From contig CAJOHP010000002.1 of assembly GCA_905234355.1 (NCBI GenBank), forward strand, positions 1-32,586: a stretch of 32,586 nt of DNA, written 5' to 3'. Positions 8,159 through 16,673 of the stretch are shown here, one piece after another. Within the stretch, counting starts at the first letter, position 1; the number at the start of each line of letters is the position of its first letter. This stretch comes from an uncultured Prevotella sp. (GTDB lineage Bacteria; Bacteroidota; Bacteroidia; Bacteroidales; Bacteroidaceae). The position numbers and the translations under genes were made by a program. The notes under the pieces were generated by a model. It was not told the origin of the DNA. It did no database searches and saw only the letters and a program-made list of their open reading frames with translations.

Positions 8159-9093
8159 CTCCAATTAAATTTTTTACCCAAATGATATTTTAACGATTGG
8201 AAGCCCATGAATTCCAATCTTCCCAGACAACTGACAGATTGAAACACGGTTTTCAATTCCTCATAATTACTATACATCGGTTCTTCCACACTTATCACGA
8301 GTCTGTCGTCCTTGACAAGCCACAGGGAATCCTCGTCTCTAGACCCTAACTGACCATTGGATTTTTCCGTCACATAATAGAATCCATCAAAATCGGATAT
8401 GGCATAGTAATGAACATTAAAAGGCCAAAACGTACGTTTCACCTCCATCTGCCCACGCCATACTGTGATTTTCTTATATGGAAGAAGGAATACGAGAAGC
8501 AGACTGCCAAAGAGCAATACTTCAATTGCGCCTAATAAAACCATACCCCACCGTACCGGATTGCCATCAATCAGGTCTGAAAGAGAGGTTGCTACTCCAA
8601 CAAACACTAAGAACAGCATAGAAACCAAGATACCATACAAACGTGACTTTTTATATTCAGATACAACTTCGGCATTGTCTCTTACAATGAAGCCTGACTT
8701 ATCCTTAACCGCAATAGCTGCTTTTATCTCTTCAAAATTCAAGTATAAATTAGAGGCTATACTAACCTGCCGTTCTCCGTTCTTAATCAACCTGAGCACT
8801 TCGCCAGACTTACTATACTCGCTCTGAGCATAGTCAAACTCAGCAAAGCGATAGAACCGTTTCCAGAATGGCAACAGCAAGTTTTGTGTCTCCAACCCAT
8901 CAGCAACAACAATGATGCGCTTTATGGAAGCCAGATAGAAAGCAGAAAAAAGTAAAGCAAATGCAATCCAAACAATTAACAAAGGCAAGATGGCACTCTT
9001 TAATAAGGGAACACCACATAAGGCAAGAACACCAAGTGCTATTTCAACAAGTGTCAGCCACACATACCTTTTATTTAATTGAGAGGTTACCAT
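8155..9093 (-). CDS. Duplicated TM-TM-PH-like membrane protein of unknown function
   Basis: I do not recognise a named family. The 312-residue protein shows two similar halves. Each has two hydrophobic helices (about 12-55; about 150-205) followed by a soluble domain starting with a basic KRI or KKITV stretch and ending in a helix led by NFEEIKAAI or NYEELKTVF. The soluble parts (about 56-130 and 206-300) look like bacterial PH domains: strand-rich, with aromatic pairs such as [14 protein letters not shown] and [20 protein letters not shown]. The gene is clearly more AT-rich than both neighbours, suggesting a different origin, yet its end overlaps purT by four bases (ATGA) and its start follows rmlB by 7 bases. 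It is probably a membrane-associated accessory protein. Confidence 0.7.
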   Translation of the reverse strand: MVTSQLNKRYVWLTLVEIALGVLALCGVPLLKSAILPLLIVWIAFALLFSAFYLASIKRIIVVADGLETQNLLLPFWKRFYRFAEFDYAQSEYSKSGEVLRLIKNGERQVSIASNLYLNFEEIKAAIAVKDKSGFIVRDNAEVVSEYKKSRLYGILVSMLFLVFVGVATSLSDLIDGNPVRWGMVLLGAIEVLLFGSLLLVFLLPYKKITVWRGQMEVKRTFWPFNVHYYAISDFDGFYYVTEKSNGQLGSRDEDSLWLVKDDRLVISVEEPMYSNYEELKTVFQSVSCLGRLEFMGFQSLKYHLGKKFNWR

Positions 9094-9100
9094 CTACTGA

Positions 9101-10234
9101 CTAGCGGTTATTATACATCTTCTCGTAGTACTTCTGATAGTCACCTGATGTGACGTTGTCGAGCCACTCCTGGTTGTCGAGATACCAGCGCACGGTCTTC
9201 TCTATGCCCTCCTCAAACTGGAGCGAAGGCTCCCAGCCCAGTTCGCGCTGGAGCTTCGACGAGTCGATGGCATAGCGCAGGTCGTGGCCGGCACGGTCGG
9301 TGACATAGGTGATGAGGTCCATGTCCTCGCCCTCCTTGCGGCCGAGCAGGCGGTCGACGGTGCTGATGAGCACACGGATGATGTCGATGTTCTTCCACTC
9401 GTTGAATCCACCTATATTATATGTGTCAGCCGTCTTGCCCTTGTGGAAGATGAGGTCGATGGCCCGTGCATGATCCTCCACATAGAGCCAGTCGCGCACG
9501 TTCTCGCCCTTTCCGTAGACAGGCAGTGGCTTGCGATGGCGTATATTATTTATAAAAAGAGGTATAAGCTTCTCTGGAAACTGATAGGGCCCGTAGTTGT
9601 TGGAGCAGTTGGTCACGACGACGGGCATGCCGTAGGTGTCGTGGAAGGCGCGCACGAAGTGGTCGGACGATGCTTTCGAGGCCGAGTAGGGCGAGTGCGG
9701 CTGATACTTCGTGGTCTCGAGGAAGAACTTCTCTCCGTAGGCCAGATGATGCTCGGCCGAAGAGGCTGTTGTGGTGAACGGAGGCTTGATGCCCTCGGGG
9801 TGTGTCAGTTCGAGTGCACCGTAGACCTCGTCGGTGGAGATATGGTAGAAGCGCTTGCCTTCATACCGCTCGGGCAGCGACTCCCAGTAGAGCTTGGCTG
9901 CCTGAAGGAGCGAGAGGGTGCCCATGACATTGGTGCGTGCAAAGGTGAAGGGGTCCTTGATGGAACGGTCAACATGGCTCTCAGCAGCAAGGTGGATGAT
10001 ACCATCGACCTTCTTGTCCTGCATCAGCTGGTAGAAGGCATCGAAGTCGCAGATGTCCATCTTCACAAACTCATAGTTGGGCTTCTGCTCTATGTCCTTG
10101 AGATTGGCCAGGTTGCCAGCATAGGTCAGCTTGTCCAGGCAGATGATGTGATACTCTGGATACTTGTTTACAAACAGGCGCACGACATGGCTCCCAATGA
10201 AGCCGGCGCCACCGGTGATGACGATTGTTTTCAT
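9101..10234 (-). CDS. rmlB: dTDP-glucose 4,6-dehydratase RmlB
   Basis: The 377-residue short-chain dehydrogenase-like enzyme converts dTDP-glucose to dTDP-4-keto-6-deoxyglucose. It has the NAD-binding motif TGGAGFIGSH (residues 7-16), the catalytic STDEVYG with T134, D135 and E136, and YSASK with Y183 and K187. SHVDRSI and NNYGPYQFPEKLIPLFI are further RmlB signatures. The product can feed dTDP-rhamnose synthesis or, with the FdtA-like gene of the same cluster, 3-keto sugars. RmlA, RmlC and RmlD are not in the window. The start overlaps the stop of the 61-aa upstream gene by four bases. Confidence 0.97.
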   Translation of the reverse strand: MKTIVITGGAGFIGSHVVRLFVNKYPEYHIICLDKLTYAGNLANLKDIEQKPNYEFVKMDICDFDAFYQLMQDKKVDGIIHLAAESHVDRSIKDPFTFARTNVMGTLSLLQAAKLYWESLPERYEGKRFYHISTDEVYGALELTHPEGIKPPFTTTASSAEHHLAYGEKFFLETTKYQPHSPYSASKASSDHFVRAFHDTYGMPVVVTNCSNNYGPYQFPEKLIPLFINNIRHRKPLPVYGKGENVRDWLYVEDHARAIDLIFHKGKTADTYNIGGFNEWKNIDIIRVLISTVDRLLGRKEGEDMDLITYVTDRAGHDLRYAIDSSKLQRELGWEPSLQFEEGIEKTVRWYLDNQEWLDNVTSGDYQKYYEKMYNNR

Positions 10235-10416
10235 ATCTCTTCGTTTTTATGCTTATTCTTTAGAAACAGTCCCACGACGAACATGGTGAGGAAAGCCACG
10301 CCAAACGTATTGGAGGCCGTCTGCCACGACTCCTCCAGTCCGAGTACGTAGCTCAGTAGCGTGCAGACCGCAGCTACTATGGTGCAGATGAGCAGTTCAG
10401 CGGCTATTTTCTTCAT
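10231..10416 (-). CDS. Small two-helix membrane protein
   Basis: The 61-residue protein has two hydrophobic helices (about 6-26 and 37-53) joined by a short polar turn with EESWQTASNT, and a charged C-terminus KNKHKNEEI. It is probably real because both ends are locked into the operon: its start lies 20 bases inside the 3' end of the MATE gene and its TGA overlaps the rmlB ATG as ATGA. No function is recognised. It could be a small accessory of the exporter or an orphan coupling peptide. Confidence 0.65.
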   Translation of the reverse strand: MKKIAAELLICTIVAAVCTLLSYVLGLEESWQTASNTFGVAFLTMFVVGLFLKNKHKNEEI

Positions 10417-11791
10417 ACCATCTGTTGTTTAGTGCGTCGACGGTCTTCGGCGCCCTTATTTTTCTGAGATACCACCACAGCACAGGCAGGGTGAAGAGGA
10501 ATGCCGCGAAGTCGCTTGCCGGCATGGAGAACCAGACGCCGTCGAGCTGCCAGAACAGCGGGAACACGTATGCCATGGGGAGCAGCAGCAGCAACTGCCT
10601 GGACAGCGAGAGCCAGATGCTCACCTTCACCTTGCCGATGCTCTGGAAGAAGTTGGTGATGACGGCCTGCGACCCCACCACAGGAAAGACGAGCATGTCG
10701 ATGCAGAGTCCGCGTTCAGCCATGTCGATGAGTGTGGCATCGGTAGTGAAGATGCGTGCTATCTGCCTGGCGAACAGCATGGTGACAGCCCATCCGGCCA
10801 GCAGTATGGCCGTGGCCACGGCAATGGCTAACCAAAGGCAGCGCAGCATGCGGTCGTACTTCCGGGCACCGAAGTTGTAGCCCACGATGGGCTGCATGCC
10901 CTGCGTCACGCCGATGACAAACATAAAGAACACCATGACCATGGAGTTGGCTATGCTGTAGGCCCCCACGGCCATGTCGCCGCCATAAGCCACAAACTGG
11001 TTGTTCATGAAGATGACGATGATGCACGACGTGGCGTTCATCAGGAAGGGTGAGATGCCTATGGCTATGATGTTGCGCACCAGTTCGGCTTTCAGCCGGT
11101 AGATGCCCCGCTTGAGGTGCAGCAGCTCGCTGGGATTGCTGAAGAGCCACATCTGCCAGCCGAGGGCCAGCGTCTGTGAGGCGACGGTGGCCAGCGCCGC
11201 ACCGCGTATGCCCCAGCGGAACCACCAGACGAAGGCCACGACGAGCACGATGTTGCAAGCCACGGTGAAGAGCACTGAGTACATGGCGTGACGGGGCTTG
11301 CCCGAGGCACGCAGCACGGCGTTCATGCCGAAATACATGTGGGTGATCACGTTGCCCGCCAAGATGACCTGCATGAACTCCCGTGCATAGGGCAGCGTGA
11401 CGTCGCTGGCACCAAAGAAACGCAGGATGGGGTCGAGGAAGACGAGACAGACAACCATGAAGGAAAAGCCGATGATGAGGTTGAGTGTCACGGTGTTGCC
11501 CAGCAGATGGCCCGCTGCGAGATAGTCGCGCTGGCCGAGCTTCACCGAGATGCACGTCGAGGCACCCACGCCCACAGCCGCGCCGAAGGCACCGCTCAGG
11601 TTCATGAAGGGAAAGGTGATGCCCAGGCCGGCAATGGCCTCAGGGCCTACCACCTGGCCTATGACCGACCGGTCGATAATATTGTAGAGCGACGAGGCCA
11701 CCATCGCCACCATGGCAGGCAGCGCATACTGCCACAACAGGGTGCCTACAGGCCGCGTGCCCAGCTCAAGTGCCGCTTTCTTGTTGTCCAT
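10397..11791 (-). CDS. MATE family exporter
   Basis: The 464-residue protein has about twelve membrane segments in two repeated halves, as in MATE transporters. MDNKKAALELGTRPVGTLLWQYALPAMVAM is the usual Bacteroidales MATE start, followed by YNIIDRSVIGQVVGPEAIAGLGI; the second half has GVTQGMQPIVGYNFGARKYDRM, a diagnostic segment. MATE proteins export drugs, metabolites or lipid-linked compounds using Na+ or H+ gradients. The upstream in-frame region lacks these features and overlaps the promoter, so the ATG at 11791 is chosen. As first gene of the cluster it may export a product, but the substrate is unknown. Confidence 0.93.
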   Translation of the reverse strand: MDNKKAALELGTRPVGTLLWQYALPAMVAMVASSLYNIIDRSVIGQVVGPEAIAGLGITFPFMNLSGAFGAAVGVGASTCISVKLGQRDYLAAGHLLGNTVTLNLIIGFSFMVVCLVFLDPILRFFGASDVTLPYAREFMQVILAGNVITHMYFGMNAVLRASGKPRHAMYSVLFTVACNIVLVVAFVWWFRWGIRGAALATVASQTLALGWQMWLFSNPSELLHLKRGIYRLKAELVRNIIAIGISPFLMNATSCIIVIFMNNQFVAYGGDMAVGAYSIANSMVMVFFMFVIGVTQGMQPIVGYNFGARKYDRMLRCLWLAIAVATAILLAGWAVTMLFARQIARIFTTDATLIDMAERGLCIDMLVFPVVGSQAVITNFFQSIGKVKVSIWLSLSRQLLLLLPMAYVFPLFWQLDGVWFSMPASDFAAFLFTLPVLWWYLRKIRAPKTVDALNNRWYEENSR

Positions 11792-11806
11792 AATAAAAAG
11801 AATGTG

Positions 11807-11838
11807 CAAAGATAAGCATTTTCCACGACACCACCAAA
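11807..11838 (-). promoter_or_regulatory. Promoter of the MATE-to-GNAT cluster
   Basis: On the minus strand TTTG (11838-11835) and TATCTTTG (11814-11807) are spaced by exactly 20 bases, a full Bacteroidota -33/-7 promoter. The MATE ATG follows 15 bases after the -7 box. No other strong promoter was noticed between the eight genes downstream. Confidence 0.75.
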
Positions 11839-11895
11839 TTCTGCAACACAAAAGAGTCGGCACGGCACTTATCGAGGCACTTTTCGCTGTTGCCG

Positions 11896-11927
11896 TTTGG
11901 CCGTTTCAGAAAAAAGGCGTAACTTTG
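11896..11927 (+). promoter_or_regulatory. Promoter of the S8 peptidase-xse genes
   Basis: TTTG (11896-11899) and TAACTTTG (11920-11927) are separated by 20 bases, and the peptidase ATG lies 29 bases beyond. It is back to back with the MATE promoter. Confidence 0.75.
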
Positions 11928-11956
11928 CGCCCTATATCACCGATAACAAAAAAACT

Positions 11957-13369
11957 ATGCACCGCATACTACTCACCCTACTCACCCTGCTGACAGCCGT
12001 CTGTTGTCCTGCAGCGAAGATAAAATATCCCGGACCGAAGTCTTACATCTACCGCTACTACCTGCGCGACAAGCAGGACTGCGGCTACAGTGTCAGTCAG
12101 CCTTCCCGGTTCCTGTCGGCCAAAGCCATAGAGCGGCGCCGCAGGCAGCACCTGAAGGTCGACGTGAGCGACCTGCCCGTGAGCAAGAAATATCTGAGTC
12201 TCTTTCGCGAAAAGGGAGCCCAAGTGTTGGGCACCAGCCGGTGGAACAACACCGTCGTGGTGCGCTCTGCCGACTCATTGCTGCTGCAGCGCCTGGCCCA
12301 GCTGCCCTGCGTCAGTGAAGCCAGGATGGTGTGGCTGTCGCCCGACTCCATCGATGCGCCGGAAGACGTCAGGTGGAACGTCAGGGAGCAATTCCAACGG
12401 TGGGACTCCGTCCCCAACGACCCCTACGGCATGAGCCGGCCGCAGATAGAAGCACTCGGGGGCAACCGTCTGCACGAGATAGGGCTGAGGGGCGAGGGCG
12501 TGACCATTGCCGTGCTCGACGGCGGCTTTCAGAATGCCGACCGCATACCCTGCCTGCAGCACCTGCACCTGAACGGTGTCCACAACTTCGTGCCCGCCCC
12601 CGTCAGCACGGCCGGAAGCAATGCCACGCTCTGGGGCATCTACGACGGCATAGACCATGGCACAAAGGTGCTCTCGGTGCTCGCTGCCGATGCGCCCGAG
12701 GTGATGATGGGCACTGCCACCGCCGCCACCTACTGGCTGCTGCGCTGCGAAGACCCTCAGACGGAGCAGCCCGTCGAGGAAGACTACTGGGCCATGGCTG
12801 CCGAATGGGCCGACTCGGTAGGGGCCGACATCATCAGCTCGTCGCTCGGCTACAATGAGTACGACCACGACCTGGGGTCCTACCGCCTGCAGGACCTCGA
12901 CGGACAGACCGCGCTCATCTCGCGCACGGCATCGATGCTGGCCAGAAAAGGCATCGTGCACTGCAACTCGGCAGGCAACTCAGGCATGTATGCCTGGAAA
13001 AAGATAGGCGTGCCCGCCGATGCACGCGACATCCTGTCAGTGGGGGCGCTCGACACGAAAGGCAAGATAGCCCCATTTTCCAGCGTAGGCCCGTCGCAAG
13101 ACATGCGCGTGAAGCCCGACGTGGTGGCCTTAGGCGCGCCCACCACACTCGTCTCCGGCCGCGGACTGCTGGCCCGCGACATGGGCACGTCGTTCTCCAC
13201 ACCGCTCGTGGCCGGCCTCGTGGCTTGCCTCTGGCAGGGGCTGCCCGGCAAGACGGCTCTGGAAATCATGGAGCTGGTCAGGCAGAGCGCCACACTAAGC
13301 CAAGAGCCCGACAATGTCTATGGCTACGGCGTGCCCGACTTCTGGCAAGCCTACCTGAGAGGGCAATGA
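11957..13369 (+). CDS. Secreted subtilisin-like (S8) serine peptidase
   Basis: The 470-residue protein starts with a Sec signal (MHRILLTLLTLLTAVCC), then a propeptide-like region rich in basic residues (AIERRRRQH). The S8 triad is intact: D188 in TIAVLDGGF, H234 in DGIDHGTKV and S412 in GTSFSTPLVAG; HCNSAGNSG supplies the oxyanion asparagine. The chain ends about 50 residues after the active serine, so no type IX secretion C-terminal domain or other appended module is present, implying a periplasmic or outer-membrane-attached enzyme. The ATG at 11957 is chosen because it begins the signal peptide 29 bases after a strong promoter. It overlaps xseA by four bases. Confidence 0.92.
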   Translation: MHRILLTLLTLLTAVCCPAAKIKYPGPKSYIYRYYLRDKQDCGYSVSQPSRFLSAKAIERRRRQHLKVDVSDLPVSKKYLSLFREKGAQVLGTSRWNNTVVVRSADSLLLQRLAQLPCVSEARMVWLSPDSIDAPEDVRWNVREQFQRWDSVPNDPYGMSRPQIEALGGNRLHEIGLRGEGVTIAVLDGGFQNADRIPCLQHLHLNGVHNFVPAPVSTAGSNATLWGIYDGIDHGTKVLSVLAADAPEVMMGTATAATYWLLRCEDPQTEQPVEEDYWAMAAEWADSVGADIISSSLGYNEYDHDLGSYRLQDLDGQTALISRTASMLARKGIVHCNSAGNSGMYAWKKIGVPADARDILSVGALDTKGKIAPFSSVGPSQDMRVKPDVVALGAPTTLVSGRGLLARDMGTSFSTPLVAGLVACLWQGLPGKTALEIMELVRQSATLSQEPDNVYGYGVPDFWQAYLRGQ

Positions 13370-14877
13370 CACGCACACACGAGCCTCTGCTTTCCCAAGA
13401 GCGAAGAGACACGAGCCAGACAGACGAAGCTATGAACAGATACAATAAAGGATTCAGCAACAGCCATCCCTCACTTTGGCAACACCTTGACGGCTCTTCC
13501 AGCTCGGCAGAGCCCGCTGGCTCCGACGGCGGCACGGCGCCTACGCTCAGCCTCTTTGAGCTGAACGGCCTGGTGCGACAGACCATCGAGCAGGTGCTCG
13601 ACCGCGAGTACTGGGTAGAAGCCGAGCTCAGCGAATGCAGGGAGAACAATGGGCACTGCTACATGGAACTGGTGGAGAAAGACGCCCGGGGCAACACCCC
13701 CATAGCCCGTGCACAGGCTAAGTGCTGGCGAAGCACGTGGAGCATGGTGCGCCCACACTTCGAGCGCATCACCGGACAGCAGATGCACGCCGGCATGAAA
13801 GTGAAGCTGAAGGTCTACCCGCAGTTTCACGAGGCCTACGGATTCTCATGGATAGTGACCGACATCGACCCCACCTTCACCTTGGGCGACCTAGCCCGCC
13901 GCCGGCAGGAAATCGTCCGACAGCTGAAGGAAGAAGGCGTCTTCGACCTGCAGCGCGAGCTCCCACTGCCGCTCTTCTGCCAGCGCATAGCCGTCATCTC
14001 CGCACCGACGGCCGCCGGCTATGGCGACTTCACAGACGAGCTGCTACAGAACCCCTACGGACTGGCATTCGCCGTAAAACTCTTCCCCGCCGTGATGCAG
14101 GGTGAACAGGTGGAACAGAGCATCATCGACGCACTCAACCAGATATATGCGTCAGCCACCGGCGACGCCGGCGACACGCAGGCTTTCGACTGCGTGGTCA
14201 TCATCCGCGGCGGCGGCAGCACAAGCGACCTCTCCGGCTTCGACACACTGGCCCTGGCAGAGAATGTGGCGCAGTTTCCCCTGCCCGTCATCACCGGTAT
14301 AGGCCACGACCGCGACGAGAGCGTGCTCGACATGGTGAGCCACACCCGCGTAAAGACCCCTACAGCAGCCGCCGACTTTCTCATCGACCACCTGCGAGGC
14401 GTGCAGCAGCGCGTCGACAGCAGCGAGGAGCGGCTCCTGCACCACGTGCAGCAAGCCATGGAGATGGAGCGCATGCGCCTCGGCCGCCTTGCCGAACGCA
14501 TCCCCCCGCTCTTCTCGCTCGTGAGCACACGGCAGCAGGCACGCCTAGACAGCCTGACACAGCAGCTCACCGCAGCCATCGACAACCAGTTGCAGCGGCA
14601 GCTCGCACTCTTGCCCATGTTCCACACCAGACTCGCGGCAGCCACGGCGAGGGTGATGCTCGAGCAGCAGCACCGACTACAGCTGCTCCAACAGCGCACC
14701 GCTTCGCTCGACCCCGCCATCCTGCTGCGCCGGGGCTACAGCATCACCCTGCACAACGGCAAGGCACTCACCGACAGCACCCTCATAGCCCCTGGCGACG
14801 AGATAGAGACACGCCTCAGCCAAGGCTCTCTCCGCTCTACCGTCACACTCACGGCAGTGCAGCCACCTGCTCCATGA
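13366..14877 (+). CDS. xseA: Exodeoxyribonuclease VII large subunit XseA
   Basis: The protein has the XseA layout. An N-terminal OB fold starts at LSLFELNGLVRQTIEQVLDREYWVEAELSE and includes NGHCYMELVEKD. The catalytic region holds RIAVISAPTAAGYGDFTDEL, VIIRGGGSTSDLSGFD and PVITGIGHDRDESVLDMVSHTRVKTPTAAADFL; a long coiled-coil C-terminus binds small subunits. With XseB it degrades single-stranded DNA to oligonucleotides without metal. The ATG at 13366 gives 503 residues and overlaps the peptidase stop (ATGA); the internal ATG at 13432 would give 481. About 40-60 low-complexity Ser- and Gly-rich residues precede the OB fold, so either start is possible. Confidence 0.93.
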   Translation: MTRTHEPLLSQERRDTSQTDEAMNRYNKGFSNSHPSLWQHLDGSSSSAEPAGSDGGTAPTLSLFELNGLVRQTIEQVLDREYWVEAELSECRENNGHCYMELVEKDARGNTPIARAQAKCWRSTWSMVRPHFERITGQQMHAGMKVKLKVYPQFHEAYGFSWIVTDIDPTFTLGDLARRRQEIVRQLKEEGVFDLQRELPLPLFCQRIAVISAPTAAGYGDFTDELLQNPYGLAFAVKLFPAVMQGEQVEQSIIDALNQIYASATGDAGDTQAFDCVVIIRGGGSTSDLSGFDTLALAENVAQFPLPVITGIGHDRDESVLDMVSHTRVKTPTAAADFLIDHLRGVQQRVDSSEERLLHHVQQAMEMERMRLGRLAERIPPLFSLVSTRQQARLDSLTQQLTAAIDNQLQRQLALLPMFHTRLAAATARVMLEQQHRLQLLQQRTASLDPAILLRRGYSITLHNGKALTDSTLIAPGDEIETRLSQGSLRSTVTLTAVQPPAP

Positions 14878-14979
14878 GGCGGCACGCGGCACAACCCGAC
14901 ACGTAGGTTGCCACCATGTCGCAACCACCATCAGCAATCACATATAGTAACCACAAAAGAAGAATACACCTCCCCAACA

Positions 14980-15159
14980 ATGAAATACGAAGAAGCACTG
15001 CAACAACTGGAGACCATCGTCAAGAAGATGGAGGCCGGCGAGTACGACATCGACCAGCTCTCCGAACAGCTGAAAGAAGCCCAGAAGCTCATCAAGCTCT
15101 GCCGCGACAAACTCACCAAGACCGACGCCGACATCAAAAAGATACTCGGCAAAGAGTAA
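14980..15159 (+). CDS. xseB: Exodeoxyribonuclease VII small subunit XseB
   Basis: The 59-residue, almost wholly helical protein reads MKYEEALQQLETIVKKMEAG, the standard XseB opening, then DIDQLSEQLKEAQKLIKLCRDKL. Several XseB copies coat the XseA stalk and support activity. The ATG at 14980 is preferred over a longer reading from 14908 because the family begins at MKYEEAL. The 102-base gap after xseA contains a 6-bp hairpin (GGTTGC with GCAACC, about 14907-14927) and no obvious promoter, so it is probably in the xseA transcript. Confidence 0.93.
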   Translation: MKYEEALQQLETIVKKMEAGEYDIDQLSEQLKEAQKLIKLCRDKLTKTDADIKKILGKE

Positions 15160-15207
15160 GGCAAAAGGCCTTTTTGCTGACATACTGCTCAAATGACAGC
15201 TAAAAAA

Positions 15208-15239
15208 TTTGGCAGATTCGCTTTTTTGCCGTAACTTTG
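15208..15239 (+). promoter_or_regulatory. Promoter giving a probably leaderless mRNA
   Basis: TTTG (15208-15211) and TAACTTTG (15232-15239) are spaced by 20 bases. The next gene's ATG is at 15244, only four bases after the -7 box, so transcription is expected to start at or within a base or two of the A of the ATG. Confidence 0.7.
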
Positions 15240-15243
15240 CGCT

Positions 15244-15480
15244 ATGAATCAGAAGAATAAGCGCGAACGCATCACTCCTGCAGAACGGAAAGAAGCCTAC
15301 AAAGAGGTCAGTAAGTTTGTCCTTGACATCGCCAAACTGGTCTTTGCAGGTGTCATTCTGGCAAGCATCATGGATATGGATCTTGATAAGATTTATGTCT
15401 TCGTGATGGGCATCATCATTGTCATTGGGCTGACCATGCTGGGCGCATTTTTTTATTATGTTTCAATTAAAAAATACTGA
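15244..15480 (+). CDS. Small two-helix membrane protein (DUF6722-like)
   Basis: The 78-residue protein has a charged N-terminus (MNQKNKRERITPAERKEAYKE) followed by two membrane helices (about 26-46 and 50-73) separated by MDMDLDK. From memory it resembles the short Bacteroidales proteins annotated DUF6722; no function is known. The gene has its own strong promoter and is followed four bases after its stop by a 37-aa gene, then ilvE, so it appears to lead a small operon. The ATG at 15244 sits at the predicted transcript start. Confidence 0.8.
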   Translation: MNQKNKRERITPAERKEAYKEVSKFVLDIAKLVFAGVILASIMDMDLDKIYVFVMGIIIVIGLTMLGAFFYYVSIKKY

Positions 15481-15483
15481 ATT

Positions 15484-15597
15484 ATGGCATTCTTAGCAGT
15501 TTCTGGAATTATGACCTTATTCATTGCCGCGTTTGCACTATGGGTGGCCATCTATGAGCACAACCGCTCAAAGCGACTTGAACTGGAGCAACAATAA
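15484..15597 (+). CDS. 37-residue single-helix membrane peptide
   Basis: The reading frame encodes MAFLAVSGIMTLFIAAFALW as one hydrophobic helix, then a charged tail HNRSKRLELEQQ. It starts four bases after the previous stop and ends 16 bases before the ilvE ATG, filling the space between the two genes exactly. The N-out/C-in topology expected from the basic tail, and the position beside another tiny membrane protein, suggest a paired membrane complex. No family is recognised. Confidence 0.6.
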   Translation: MAFLAVSGIMTLFIAAFALWVAIYEHNRSKRLELEQQ

Positions 15598-15613
15598 TTA
15601 CATCACAACCGAT

Positions 15614-16630
15614 ATGAAAAACCTAGATTGGGCAAACCTGTCCTTCGGCTACATGCCGACCGACTACAACGTCCGTTGCTACTATCGCGACGGCAAATGG
15701 GGCGAGATAGAAGTCTGCTCCGACGAGTACATCAAAATGCACATGGCCGCCACCTGCCTGCACTACGGGCAGGAGGCCTTCGAGGGCCTGAAGGCCTACC
15801 GCTGCCCCGACGGCAAGGTGAGGCTGTTCCGCGTGCGCGACAACGCCGAGCGCCTGCAGTCGACCTGCCGCGGCATCCTCATGCCCGAGGTGCCTACCGA
15901 CCTGTTTGTCGAGATGGCAAAGAAGGTGGTGCGCCTCAACCAAGAGTGGATACCCACCTACGAGAGCGGCGCCACGCTCTACCTGCGCCCACTGCTCATC
16001 GGCACCAGCGCACAGGTGGGCGTGCACCCGTCGAAGGAGTACCTCTTCCTCATCTTCGTCACGCCAGTAGGCCCCTACTTCAAGGGCGGATTCGCCAGCA
16101 ACCCCTACGTCATCGTGCGCGACCACGACCGCTCGGCACCACTCGGCACCGGATGCTACAAGGTGGGAGGCAACTACGCTGCCTCGCTCTTTGCCAACAA
16201 CCAGGCTCACGAGAAAGGCTACGCATGCGAGTTCTACCTCGATGCCAAGGAGAAGAAATACATCGATGAGTGCGGCGCTGCCAACTTCTTTGGCATCAAG
16301 GACAACACCTACGTCACACCGAAGTCCACCTCCATCCTGCCCTCCATCACCAACCGCTCGCTCATGCAGGTGGCCGAAGACCTGGGGCTGAAGGTGGAGC
16401 GCCGTCCCATACCCGAGGAGGAGCTCGACACCTTCGAGGAGGCCGGTGCATGCGGCACGGCAGCCGTCATCAGCCCCATCAGCTACATCGACGACATGGA
16501 GACCGGCAAGCGCTACGACTTCGGACCCGAGCCCGGACCCATCTCGAAGAAGCTCTTCGACACACTGCGCGGCATACAGTATGGCACCATCGAGGACAAG
16601 CACGGATGGACTACCGTCGTCATAGAGTAA
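15614..16630 (+). CDS. ilvE: Branched-chain amino acid aminotransferase
   Basis: The 338-residue PLP fold-type IV enzyme transfers amino groups between glutamate and the keto acids of leucine, isoleucine and valine. It starts MKNLDWANLSFGYMPTDYNVRC, has HYGQEAFEGLKAYR (about 50-63), LYLRPLLIGTSAQVGVHPS, and TGCYKVGGNYAASLFANNQA with the PLP lysine K183; DECGAANFFGI and GACGTAAVISPI complete the cofactor site. The size and segments match the mammalian/Bacteroides-like BCAT subgroup rather than the 300-residue enterobacterial IlvE. The ATG at 15614 is chosen over extensions that run into the 37-aa gene. A DUF975-like gene follows 43 bases later. Confidence 0.95.
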   Translation: MKNLDWANLSFGYMPTDYNVRCYYRDGKWGEIEVCSDEYIKMHMAATCLHYGQEAFEGLKAYRCPDGKVRLFRVRDNAERLQSTCRGILMPEVPTDLFVEMAKKVVRLNQEWIPTYESGATLYLRPLLIGTSAQVGVHPSKEYLFLIFVTPVGPYFKGGFASNPYVIVRDHDRSAPLGTGCYKVGGNYAASLFANNQAHEKGYACEFYLDAKEKKYIDECGAANFFGIKDNTYVTPKSTSILPSITNRSLMQVAEDLGLKVERRPIPEEELDTFEEAGACGTAAVISPISYIDDMETGKRYDFGPEPGPISKKLFDTLRGIQYGTIEDKHGWTTVVIE

Positions 16631-16673
16631 GACATCACATCAACAACAAAACCTAGCAAAAGCATCAACTATC

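Noticed and set aside
8159-8164. TTG start for purT at 8164
   Set aside because: The ATG two codons later gives the standard PurT N-terminus and a classical ATGA overlap.
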